Source: Panacagrimonas sp046594215 (GTDB taxonomy: Bacteria; Pseudomonadota; Gammaproteobacteria; Nevskiales; Nevskiaceae). From it: DNA of 64,000 nucleotides. This document shows positions 17,995-25,976 of the stretch, piece after piece. The first letter of the stretch is position 1. Each line of letters begins with the position of its first letter. The notes beneath the pieces are model-generated. The model did no database searches. It saw only the letters and a list, made by a program, of their open reading frames with translations, and was not told the DNA's origin. Location: positions 16,786 through 80,785 of the forward strand of contig JBKJPX010000044.1 of the NCBI GenBank assembly GCA_046594215.1. The letters are read 5' to 3'. The position numbers and the translations under genes were made by a program.

Positions 17995-18639
17995 TCAGCG
18001 CAGCGCGACGCCGCGCGCGATCAGGTCCATCAGCGCGTCGACCTCTGCCGGCGGCGGCACCTTGCGATTCCAGAGACACCAGCGCATCCCGAGGAAGTGG
18101 GCTGCGCCCATCAGCGCCCATGCGCGCACCTCGGCATTGCCGGGCGTGATCTCGCCTTTCTGCGCGGACAGGTCCAGGTCGTCCGCATACGCCTTGGCGA
18201 GGCGCTCGTAGTAGTCGCGGTACACCGACTCGTCCACGAACTGGGATTCCTGGACGATCCGGTACAGCCCGGGGTGCGTGCACGCGAACTCGAAGAACGC
18301 GTCCATGCCCAGGCGCTCGGCCTCCATGCGGTTGTGCGCGCCCACGGCGGCCTCGCGCATCGCACGGCGCAGGTTGCGGCCGATCTCGCGCACCAGCGTC
18401 ACGAACACTTCGTCCTTCGAACGGAAGTACAGGTAGAACGTGCCCTGGCCGACGTTCGCGCGCGTGGTGATCGAACTCACCGAAGCGGCGTGAAATCCCT
18501 TGCCACCGAACTCCTCCTCGGCGGCGGACAGCAGCTTGCGGCGTGTGGCTTCGCCGCGCGCGGTAGCCGGCACCAGCGGTTCGAGCTGGGACGCAGGCAT
18601 GTGATCGTGATGCGGGGACGACGTTGTTTCGAGGATCAT
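17995..18639 (-). CDS. TetR-family transcriptional regulator
   Basis: 214 residues. After an extended, poorly conserved N-terminus of about 28 residues comes a TetR helix-turn-helix (LLSAAEEEFGGKGFHAASVSS to GTFYLYFRSKDE). The C-terminal ligand domain ends in RGVALR. AGGAA lies about 8 bases before the ATG at 18639; a second ATG at 18600 would remove the extension. Its target is unknown. A 7/7-bp palindrome 24 bases upstream (18663-18685) may be its own operator; the adjacent patatin and GST genes are the obvious candidates for regulation. Confidence 0.88.
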   Translation of the reverse strand: MILETTSSPHHDHMPASQLEPLVPATARGEATRRKLLSAAEEEFGGKGFHAASVSSITTRANVGQGTFYLYFRSKDEVFVTLVREIGRNLRRAMREAAVGAHNRMEAERLGMDAFFEFACTHPGLYRIVQESQFVDESVYRDYYERLAKAYADDLDLSAQKGEITPGNAEVRAWALMGAAHFLGMRWCLWNRKVPPPAEVDALMDLIARGVALR

Positions 18640-18942
18640 CTGGCCGATTCCTGTTGAAAGCAGCAGGTCGCTCGCGCGGACCTGCGAGGGCTGACCGCAA
18701 CGGGTTCGAATCGATCTCGTGCATCGTCGCCCCGGCCGAAGAAGCCGGCGCGAGCCGATGAAAAAGGCGGTCGAGTCGATCGCGTCATGGCAGCGCCCGG
18801 TCGCCGTGTCCGAAGGCAGAAGCCATTCGGAAACGAGAACCCATAAGTCACTTTCCCAGCACGGCCGAACCCGCGGTGTCCTGGAGCGACCAGCGGCCCG
18901 TTCGGGCGGAAGCCCGGTCAGCGCGTGCAGCGACCCGCCGGC
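18640..18942. other. Intergenic region upstream of the TetR gene
   Basis: No credible gene. It holds the palindrome at 18663-18685 near the TetR start and a GCCCGTTCGGGC palindrome at 18896-18907 within a larger GC-rich hairpin that could end patatin transcription. Confidence 0.5.
18663..18685. promoter_or_regulatory. Candidate TetR operator
   Basis: Inverted repeat GCAGGTC / GACCTGC with a 9-base spacer, 24 bases upstream of the TetR start. Symmetry and position suit autorepression, but a plain leader hairpin is not excluded. Confidence 0.35.
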
Positions 18943-20424
18943 TCAGCCCAGGACGCGCAGTCGTGAACGCGGGCGCGCGGACGTGCGCTTGAGATGCCGC
19001 TCCTTGAGGATCAGCGTGCAGTCCTCGAACGCACGCGAGATCGCGGTCTGGTTGCGGATCCGGTCCAGCTTGGGCCACGTGGCCCGCTCGCCCTCGCGGA
19101 TGTACTGCGCCAGTTCGCGGGTGTCGAGGTTGCTGAACATGCGCAGGAGCTGGCGCGGCGAGTGCCGCGGCAGGATGTTGATGTCGCCGGAGTAGCGCTG
19201 CGCGATCACTGCGTTGAGCTGGTCGGCCACGCGGCGAACGGGCGACTCCTGCAGGTGTGTGCGCGCGAGGCGCACCGTGCCGCGCCCGGCGCTGAGCACG
19301 ATCTGCCGCGCCAGTGGAAGCAGGCCGCTGCGGCGCGCATGGTCGTTGACCATGAACGGCACCACGTGCGGATTGGTCTGGCTGACGATGTAGTGATTGA
19401 CGTTGTGCAGGCGCGCCAGGCGCAGCATCGGCAGGTCGCTGTACACCGTGCCGTCGATCCAGCGTTTCGACGGCAGGTAGGGCACGACCTGGCCTTCGAA
19501 GTCGCGCGCGCTCAGCTGCACCGGCGGGAACACGCCGGGCACCGCGCACGACGCCAGCACCGCACGCCCGAGCAGCACGTTGGGCGCGGTCAGGTAGTTC
19601 AGCAGGCGACCCTGCTGGTGTTCCTCGGCGGCCGACACCGTGACACCGATGATCCGGCGCGTGCGCTGGAAGGCGTCGGTGAAGGTCTCCTCGCCGATGT
19701 TCGTCGCCAGGCACTGCTCGAGCTGCGCGGGGTTCATCATGCCGCCCGATTTGAGCGCGTTGCGCAGGCTCACGCGCTGGAACGCCCCGAGATTGAGCGA
19801 TTCGCTGTCGAACAGCTGCGGCATCTGCTCATCGGTGCGCGTACCGACCATGCCGCCGATGATCGCGCCCGCGCTCGAACCACTGATCACTCGCGGCAGC
19901 TGCCCCTGCTCGAACAGCGCCTTTATCACGCCCAGGTGGAACATACCCAGCGTCGCGCCGCCGGAGAGCAGCAGCGCGCTGCGGCCAAAGCTGGTGCCGG
20001 TGCGCTTGAAGAAGACGATCTTGTCGTCCTCGGAAAAATCCGGGAAGTCGCCCGCGCAGATGTAATCCAGGCAGCGGACCACTTCGGACACGTATTCCTC
20101 GATCAGACGCTTGGTGCCGACACGCGCGAAGCCGTATAGCGAAGGCGCGGTGACGTTGCCGAGGTTGCCGTGCAGGCCCTCGTGCAGCGCATGCACCAGC
20201 CGCAACACCTCGCCCACTGAACGCAGGCGTCGCATCTCGGCGAGGCGTTCGCGGATCAGGAAGTGGTCGTAGTCGTCGCTGGCCTCGTCCTGCTTCCAGG
20301 CCTCGGCGCCCTCCAGGCGATCCAAGTCGACCGCGATCTCACGCCACTCGGCATACGTCTGCGCACGTTCGAGATCGATCAGCCTCGAGGCCAGGGGACT
20401 GCGAATTGACCGATAGGACAACAT
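18943..20424 (-). CDS. Patatin-like phospholipase with DUF3336 N-terminus
   Basis: 493 residues. The first ~150 residues match the DUF3336 region found in front of some bacterial and eukaryotic (TGL3-like) patatins (YAEWREIAVDLDRLEG and so on). The patatin core begins ALLLSGGATLGMFHLGVIKAL (oxyanion loop), has nucleophile motif GSSAG and the dyad aspartate in WIDGTVYSD. These give a Ser-Asp lipid acyl hydrolase acting on membrane or storage lipids. No ribosome-binding site is obvious before the ATG at 20424. Substrate unknown. It is divergent from the DUF456 gene. Confidence 0.92.
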   Translation of the reverse strand: MLSYRSIRSPLASRLIDLERAQTYAEWREIAVDLDRLEGAEAWKQDEASDDYDHFLIRERLAEMRRLRSVGEVLRLVHALHEGLHGNLGNVTAPSLYGFARVGTKRLIEEYVSEVVRCLDYICAGDFPDFSEDDKIVFFKRTGTSFGRSALLLSGGATLGMFHLGVIKALFEQGQLPRVISGSSAGAIIGGMVGTRTDEQMPQLFDSESLNLGAFQRVSLRNALKSGGMMNPAQLEQCLATNIGEETFTDAFQRTRRIIGVTVSAAEEHQQGRLLNYLTAPNVLLGRAVLASCAVPGVFPPVQLSARDFEGQVVPYLPSKRWIDGTVYSDLPMLRLARLHNVNHYIVSQTNPHVVPFMVNDHARRSGLLPLARQIVLSAGRGTVRLARTHLQESPVRRVADQLNAVIAQRYSGDINILPRHSPRQLLRMFSNLDTRELAQYIREGERATWPKLDRIRNQTAISRAFEDCTLILKERHLKRTSARPRSRLRVLG

Positions 20425-20504
20425 TGCGGGAGTTTATGCCATGGCCGATTTGGCTCCGCATGGCCCGTCCGCCTTGGCCGGCCCAATCGCGGACAATGCG
20501 GCTC

Positions 20505-21008
20505 ATGGAAACCACCGATCTCGTCTTCACCCTGCTGGGGATCGCGCTCGTGCTCGTGGGCCTGGCGGGCGCCGTTCTGCCGGCACTGCCCGGCCTGCCG
20601 TTCGTGTTCGGCGGCCTATGGGCGCTGGCCTTCGCCACGCATTACACGCGCGTGGGCATGTTCACTCTGGGCGTTCTGGTGGTGCTGCTGATCGTGGGCA
20701 TGGCGATGGATTTCATCGCGGGCAGCCTGGGTGCCAAGAAATTCGGCGCGAGCAAAGAGGCGATCGCCGGCTCGCTGGTGGGGGCCTTCGTGGGCATGTT
20801 CTTCGGATTGCCGGGCCTGGTGCTCGGGCCCTTCATCGGCGCCGTGGCGGGCGAGCTCAAGGCGCGCCGCCCCATGGGGCAGGCGGCGGTGTCAGGCGTC
20901 GGCGCCTGGATCGGACTGCTGCTCGGCGTGCTCGCCAAGCTGGTCATCGCGCTCGTGATGATCGGCGTGTTTGCCTTCGACTACTTCGTGAACCTGTCGC
21001 CTGCGTAG
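20505..21008 (+). CDS. DUF456 membrane protein
   Basis: 167 residues, strongly hydrophobic with Gly-rich helices. The pattern GAVLPALPGLPFVFGGLWALA, then FIAGSLGAKKFGASKEAIAGSLVG and FFGLPGLVLGPFIGAVAGEL, is the DUF456 signature, with glycine-zipper features. Function unknown. The ATG at 20505 is chosen because the segment upstream is not membrane-like. The short DUF3096 gene follows. Confidence 0.85.
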   Translation: METTDLVFTLLGIALVLVGLAGAVLPALPGLPFVFGGLWALAFATHYTRVGMFTLGVLVVLLIVGMAMDFIAGSLGAKKFGASKEAIAGSLVGAFVGMFFGLPGLVLGPFIGAVAGELKARRPMGQAAVSGVGAWIGLLLGVLAKLVIALVMIGVFAFDYFVNLSPA

Positions 21009-21053
21009 GTCGGGCGTCACCCCCCGATCGCAGGTCAGGGTCCACGCCCGACC
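21008..21053. repeat. GTAG-type intergenic stem-loop (REP-like)
   Basis: A perfect 10-bp stem, GGTCGGGCGT (21008-21017) and ACGCCCGACC (21044-21053), overlaps the DUF456 stop and begins within a GTAG tetranucleotide. No T-run follows. Like the element at 11622-11683 it looks like a REP-class repeat. Confidence 0.5.
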
Positions 21054-21080
21054 CGATATTCGCTTCCCAAGGAGACCGTC

Positions 21081-21224
21081 ATGAATCTGCACATCAACAT
21101 GAGCGTTGTTCCCGTGATCTCGCTGATCGCAGGCATTCTGATCCTGGTACAGCCCCGACTGCTGAACTACGTCGTGGCGGTCTACCTGATCGCCGTAGGC
21201 GTTCTGGGCTTGATCGGCCACTAG
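21081..21224 (+). CDS. Small DUF3096 membrane protein
   Basis: 47 residues: an N-terminal tail, a hydrophobic helix VVPVISLIAGILILVQPRLL, and a second helix YVVAVYLIAVGVLGLIG. This two-helix pattern with a central QPRLLNY matches DUF3096. A strong AAGGAG stands 6 bases before the ATG. Function unknown; probably transcribed with the DUF456 gene. It is too short to be found by many gene callers. Confidence 0.85.
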   Translation: MNLHINMSVVPVISLIAGILILVQPRLLNYVVAVYLIAVGVLGLIGH

Positions 21225-21230
21225 GCAAAT

Positions 21231-21249
21231 CCCGGCCTCGGCGGCCGGG
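21231..21249. terminator. Terminator shared by DUF3096 and the transglycosylase gene
   Basis: CCCGGCC (21231-21237) pairs with GGCCGGG (21243-21249) around a 5-base loop between two convergent genes. On the minus strand the hairpin is followed by ATTTG. Confidence 0.6.
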
Positions 21250-21257
21250 CGCGGTCC

Positions 21258-23051
21258 TTACTGGCTCATCGGCACGCGCAGCTTGTCGCCGACGCGGATC
21301 TGGCTGGTCACGCCCATGTCGTTGGCCAGCCGCAGGTCGCGCAGCGACACCTTGTAGGTCTGGGCGATCGAGGTCAGGGTCTGGCCCGAGCGCACCTTGT
21401 GCGTGCGATAGCCGACCTTCTTCGTCGTCTTGGGGATCGTCCTGGCAGCCGCGTCCGACGCTTTCTTCTCGGCACGCGTCAGGCCCGGCTTGGATTCGCC
21501 GACGGCGACCGTGACCGGCCCAGGGCGCGCCTCGCTGGATGGGACGATCTTGAGTACCTGGCCGCTGCGCACGCCCTTTTTCCCCAGGCGGTTGTTGGCG
21601 CGGATCGAGGCCTGCGTGACCCCGTAGCGCGACGCGATCTTCGACAGCGTGTCACCGCGCTTCACCTTGTGCAGCAGGTAGCTCACGCGCTGCTGCTCGA
21701 AACGCTCGTGGTCGCCGAGCTGCGCATAGGCCACCGTGAAGCTCTGCGCCGCACCGGCCGGCACGCGGATCAGGTGACCCGGCGGTACGTACAGCTTCCC
21801 GGCGATGACCTCGGGTCTATAGGCGGGGTTGAGTTTGCGGAACACCTCGTCGTCGGCGTCGCATAGCCGACGCAGCGTCTCGTAGGGGACGTAGTGCTTG
21901 GTCTCCACGACGTCGAACTGAAGCGGCGCCTTGCGCTGGATTTCGCCGAAGTGCTTTCGCCAGTTGCGCTCCACGTCGGAGGCGGCGAGGAACTCCGCGT
22001 AGAAATTGCGCGAAGCGAAGCCGAAGCTCTTGGCTGTGTAGCCTCGGATCAGGTCCGGCAGCTCGGTTCCACCGGTCTCGGCCAGGCCGCGTGCGATGCC
22101 GCCCCGCCCGTGGTTGTAGGCAGTGAGCGCCAGCGGCCAGGCGCCCAGCATCGAGTAGTCGTCGCGCAGATGACGCGCGGCGCCATCCGTACTGGTCCAG
22201 GGATCGCGCCGGTCGTCGACGACGTTGTTCAGGCGCATGTAGATGCGCGCAGACGAAGGCATGAACTGCCAGAGGCCGGCCGCGCCGACCTTGGAGTAGG
22301 CCTCGACATTGAAGCTGGACTCCACGAGCGGCAGCCGCGTCAGGCGCATCGGCAGTGCGTAGGATCGGAACACGCCTTCCATCGCCGGCAGGTAGTTGCC
22401 GGAGGTCTCGAGCGCCGTCTGGGTGCGTTCGCGCAGGCCGCGCTGCGCGCGCAGTGCGGACGCCGCGTTGAGGAAGCGGGCGTCGTCCGCGTTCTTGCCG
22501 AACAAGTCGTAGATGCGACGCTGTTCGACATTGAGCGTCTCGGGCTGGTAGCGCAACTCGTGGACCTGGAGCAGCAGGTTGCGCGTGCGCGTCAGCGCCG
22601 CGGCTTCCTCGAGATTTTTGAGCTTGCGCAGCGATTCCTTGTCCGTGTACGAAGCTTCGCTGGTGAAATCCAGCACCTCGTAGACCATGCCCAGGTGGTT
22701 CATGTCGTGAATCGCGCTCTGGTTCTCCGAGTACTCGGAGAAGACCTTCGTCCAGAAGGCGACGTTCGGCTTGAGGATGTCGTAGCGCGGGAACAGCAGG
22801 TCGTCGGACTCCGCCTTGCCGGGCGATGCTCGGCGCTGCGGGACGACGGTTGCCAGCGGCGGCGCCACCAGAGCCGCGCCGGCGGGCAGGATGCCGGAGG
22901 GAACCGCGAGGTCGGCGTCAGCCTCGGTCGGGATCTCGAGGCCGTCGTCGGCAGCAGGATTGAGCGAGGCGTCGTCTGCAGCGATGGCGGTCGTCCCTCC
23001 CAGGCAAGCTGCTGCCACGCACAACCTGGACAACCACCGGGTCACCGCCAT
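21258..23051 (-). CDS. mltD: Membrane-bound lytic murein transglycosylase D-like protein
   Basis: 597 residues with an N-terminal signal peptide (LSRLCVAAACLGG) but no clear lipobox. The SLT catalytic domain has the glutamate in PLVESSFN (E244), then AYSKVGAAGLWQFMPSSA and ALTAYNHGRGG. Two LysM domains close the protein: one near residue 455 (LHKVKRGDTLSKIASRYGV) and one at the end (HKVRSGQTLTSIAQTYKV). It cleaves the glycan strands of peptidoglycan by forming 1,6-anhydroMurNAc, and anmK at 36824 recycles such products. The start at 23051 gives the signal peptide and has GAGGTGG upstream. Confidence 0.92.
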   Translation of the reverse strand: MAVTRWLSRLCVAAACLGGTTAIAADDASLNPAADDGLEIPTEADADLAVPSGILPAGAALVAPPLATVVPQRRASPGKAESDDLLFPRYDILKPNVAFWTKVFSEYSENQSAIHDMNHLGMVYEVLDFTSEASYTDKESLRKLKNLEEAAALTRTRNLLLQVHELRYQPETLNVEQRRIYDLFGKNADDARFLNAASALRAQRGLRERTQTALETSGNYLPAMEGVFRSYALPMRLTRLPLVESSFNVEAYSKVGAAGLWQFMPSSARIYMRLNNVVDDRRDPWTSTDGAARHLRDDYSMLGAWPLALTAYNHGRGGIARGLAETGGTELPDLIRGYTAKSFGFASRNFYAEFLAASDVERNWRKHFGEIQRKAPLQFDVVETKHYVPYETLRRLCDADDEVFRKLNPAYRPEVIAGKLYVPPGHLIRVPAGAAQSFTVAYAQLGDHERFEQQRVSYLLHKVKRGDTLSKIASRYGVTQASIRANNRLGKKGVRSGQVLKIVPSSEARPGPVTVAVGESKPGLTRAEKKASDAAARTIPKTTKKVGYRTHKVRSGQTLTSIAQTYKVSLRDLRLANDMGVTSQIRVGDKLRVPMSQ

Positions 23052-23288
23052 ATCCACCTCGCCGCCGATACCGCCGAAATTTCCGGAAAACAACGATGCG
23101 CGAAAGGCTCCGAAACTACGGGCGATGCTAACGCGACCACCCGACATCATCAACGAGTATTTTGCGGAATTTCCTCGCAGGGAAACGCGCGCCGCCGATG
23201 TCCGGCGTTGCCGTGCCGACGACGTGCACGGCGCGAAAAGTTTCGCGCCGACGCCTACCATCGCCAACCTCTCCTGGAGCCGCGCCGC

Positions 23289-23735
23289 GTGAACGCCGAC
23301 CAACTCTGCCTGCTCGCCGCCGGCATCTTCTTTTCGTCCGGCTTGCTCACCGGGCTCTGGAAATACGCCTGCATCGCGCGCTCGTCCGACGCGCTGGCGC
23401 CGGTGTACGTGGACATCGCGCACCGCACGAGCCTGATGTACGCGTTCTCCGCGATCCTGTTGCGCGAGTACGTCCCCTACTCCCCGCTGTCTCCAAACGG
23501 AACGCTGTTGGCCGCCGGCCTGCCGCTGCTGTTCTTCGCCTTGGCGATCTCGATGTACATCCTGCACGGCATCCTGCGCGACACCGACAACCAGATGCGC
23601 TCGCCGCACCGGCTCGGGTCCATGACCGTGCCAGGCTTCGCCCTCCACGGCTTCATGTGGATGCTGGCCGTGGCGGAGATCGGCGGTTTCGCCGTCTTGT
23701 TCTACGGTTTTGCGTCAGCGCTCAAGACGTCATGA
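23289..23735 (+). CDS. Unknown four-helix membrane protein
   Basis: 148 residues from a GTG with GGAG 9 bases upstream. Four hydrophobic segments are visible: LCLLAAGIFFSSGLLTGLW, SLMYAFSAILL, LLAAGLPLLFFALAISMYIL and MWMLAVAEIGGFAVLFYGF. Histidines sit near helix ends (DIAHRTSLMY, LHGILRDTDNQMRSPH, FALHGFMWM), hinting at cofactor or metal contact, but no family is recognised. The stop overlaps the start of the iminopeptidase gene by four bases (ATGA), so the two are translationally coupled. Confidence 0.75.
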   Translation: MNADQLCLLAAGIFFSSGLLTGLWKYACIARSSDALAPVYVDIAHRTSLMYAFSAILLREYVPYSPLSPNGTLLAAGLPLLFFALAISMYILHGILRDTDNQMRSPHRLGSMTVPGFALHGFMWMLAVAEIGGFAVLFYGFASALKTS

Positions 23736-24685
23736 TGTCGACCATGACCTTCCCGGCCACCGAACCTTTCCGGACCCACCGGCTGCGTGTCAGCGATCTG
23801 CACGAACTGCACATCGAGGAATGCGGCAACCCGCACGGCCGGCCCGCCGTCTTCCTGCACGGCGGTCCGGGAGGCGGCTCGGAGCCCTGGCATCGCCAGT
23901 TCTTCGACCCCTCGAAGTACCGCATCGTGCTGTTCGACCAGCGCGGCTGCGGGCGTTCAACGCCGCACGCCGACCTGCGCGAGAACGGAACCTGGGAACT
24001 CGTGGCGGATATCGAGCGCATCCGTACCTATCTCGGCATCGAGAAATGGCTCGTGTTTGGCGGCTCCTGGGGCTCGACCCTGGCTCTGGCGTACGCCGAG
24101 CAGCATCCGGACGCCGTGCGCGCTCTGGTCCTGCGCGGCATTTTCCTGCTACGCCGCGCGGAGATCGACTGGTTCTACCAGCAAGGTGCGAGCTGGGTGT
24201 ACCCCGACGCCTGGGAGCACTTCCTGGCGCCGATCCCGGAAGACGAGCGCGGCGACATGGTCGCCGCCTACCACCGCCGCCTGACCAGCCCCGACGCGAA
24301 GGTGCGCAGCGAGGCCGCACGCGCCTGGAGCATCTGGGAAGGCTCGACCAGCAAGCTGCTACCCAGCGGCGACATGGTGATGCGCTTCGGCGAAAGCCGC
24401 TTTGCGGAGGCCTTCGCGCGCATCGAGTGCCATTACTTCGTGAATCGCGGGTTCTTCGAGTCCGACAACTGGCTCATCGAGAACGTGCGCCGTATCCGCC
24501 ACATCCCGGGCGTGATCGTGCAGGGCCGCTACGACGTGGTCTGCCCGATGCGCTCGGCCTGGGACCTGCACCGCGCCTGGCCCGAGGCCGACTTCCACGT
24601 CATCGCCGATGCAGGGCACGCGGCCAGCGAGAGCGGGATCCTGGCGCAGCTCATCGAGGCGACCAACCGCTTCGCGCGCGGCTGA
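23732..24685 (+). CDS. pip: Proline iminopeptidase
   Basis: 317 residues, the usual length. The oxyanion motif is HGGPGGGS at residues 43-50, the nucleophile elbow GGSWGS (S112), the acid in GRYDVVCP (D268) and the histidine in DAGHAAS (H296). The RGCGRSTPHA and NTWELV-like (here GTWELV) segments are specific to the Pip branch of alpha/beta hydrolases. It removes N-terminal proline from peptides in the cytoplasm. It starts inside the stop codon of the preceding membrane-protein gene. Confidence 0.94.
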   Translation: MMSTMTFPATEPFRTHRLRVSDLHELHIEECGNPHGRPAVFLHGGPGGGSEPWHRQFFDPSKYRIVLFDQRGCGRSTPHADLRENGTWELVADIERIRTYLGIEKWLVFGGSWGSTLALAYAEQHPDAVRALVLRGIFLLRRAEIDWFYQQGASWVYPDAWEHFLAPIPEDERGDMVAAYHRRLTSPDAKVRSEAARAWSIWEGSTSKLLPSGDMVMRFGESRFAEAFARIECHYFVNRGFFESDNWLIENVRRIRHIPGVIVQGRYDVVCPMRSAWDLHRAWPEADFHVIADAGHAASESGILAQLIEATNRFARG

Positions 24686-24761
24686 GCTTGTCGAAGTCGG
24701 GCGCAAGTCTTGCGCCCTCGAGCGCGTTGCAAACACGCTCTCCGGACTCCATGTTCCCCCG

Positions 24762-25976
24762 ATGGAAATCGTGCAGAAACTCGCGGTGCTCGCCGACGCC
24801 GCCAAGTACGACGCGTCCTGTGCCTCCAGCGGCGGACCCAAGCGCGACTCGCTGAAATCCGGAGGTATCGGCTCCACCGAGGGCATGGGCATCTGCCACG
24901 CCTACGCGCCCGACGGGCGATGCATCTCGCTGCTCAAGATCCTGCTGACGAACTTCTGCACCTACGACTGTGCGTATTGCATCAACCGGCGCAGCAGCAA
25001 CGTCGCGCGGGCGCGCTTCAGCGTCGACGAGGTGGTGAAGCTCACGCTGGATTTCTACAAACGAAATTATATCGAAGGCCTTTTCCTGAGCTCGGGGATC
25101 ATCCGATCGCCCGACTACACGATGGAGCAGCTCGGCCTGGTCGCCCGCAAGCTGCGGCTCGATCACCGCTTCGGCGGGTACATCCATCTCAAGACAATTC
25201 CAGACGCCGCGCCCGAACTCATCACCGAAGCAGGACGCTGGGCGGATCGCCTTTCGATCAATATCGAAATGCCGACCGAGACGGGCCTGGCCGCGCTCGC
25301 CCCCGAGAAGAACCTTCGCGACATCCGCGCGGCAATGGGCAGCCTGCGCCTGAAGATCGACGAGACGATCGAGGAGAAGCGCGCGCCGCGGTTCGCGCCC
25401 GCCGGGCAGAGCACGCAGATGATCGTGGGCGCAGACACGGCGAAGGATCGCGACGTGCTCGAGACCAGCGACAACCTGTACCGCAATTACCGGCTCCGAC
25501 GCGTGTACTACTCCGCGTTCAGCCCGATCCCCGATGCCTCGCGCGCGCTGCCGCCGCTGGCGCCGCCGCTGCTGCGCGAGCACCGGCTCTACCAGGCCGA
25601 CTGGCTGCTGCGCTTCTATGGATTCAGCGTCGACGACATCGTGCCGCCCGACGCACCCGACCTGCCCGTGGACCTGGATCCGAAAACGGCGTGGGCGCTG
25701 CGCCATCGCGACCAGTTCCCGGTCGACGTGAATCGGGCCGACCGCGAAACCCTGCTGCGCGTGCCGGGACTGGGCGTGCGCAACGTCGAACGCCTGCTCG
25801 AACTGCGGCTCGTCAAGACGCTGCGCTACGACGACCTCGTCAAGCTGCGCGTGCCGATGAAGCGCGTCGCGGCGTTCATCATGACGGCCGACCATCGTCC
25901 GCGCGCGGATGCGGAGACCGCGCGGCTGCGCCGCACGCAGGTCGCGACCGCCCAGGGCGACCTCTTCGAAACATGA
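24762..25976 (+). CDS. Putative DNA modification/repair radical SAM protein
   Basis: 404 residues. The radical SAM cluster motif is C66-T-Y-D-C70-A-Y-C73 (CxxxCxxC). The opening LAVLADAAKYDASCASSGG and FLSSGIIRSPDYTMEQ are characteristic of the TIGR03916 group, and a helix-hairpin-helix VPGLGVRNVERLLELR lies near the C-terminus, suggesting DNA contact. Members are almost always encoded beside a DUF4130/UDG-like protein, as here (4-base overlap with the next gene). The chemical reaction is not established. Confidence 0.9.
   Translation: MEIVQKLAVLADAAKYDASCASSGGPKRDSLKSGGIGSTEGMGICHAYAPDGRCISLLKILLTNFCTYDCAYCINRRSSNVARARFSVDEVVKLTLDFYKRNYIEGLFLSSGIIRSPDYTMEQLGLVARKLRLDHRFGGYIHLKTIPDAAPELITEAGRWADRLSINIEMPTETGLAALAPEKNLRDIRAAMGSLRLKIDETIEEKRAPRFAPAGQSTQMIVGADTAKDRDVLETSDNLYRNYRLRRVYYSAFSPIPDASRALPPLAPPLLREHRLYQADWLLRFYGFSVDDIVPPDAPDLPVDLDPKTAWALRHRDQFPVDVNRADRETLLRVPGLGVRNVERLLELRLVKTLRYDDLVKLRVPMKRVAAFIMTADHRPRADAETARLRRTQVATAQGDLFET

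Noticed and set aside
18636..18851. 71-residue minus-strand frame before the TetR gene
   Set aside because: Arg/Ser/Pro-rich shadow composition, overlaps the likely operator and promoter region.
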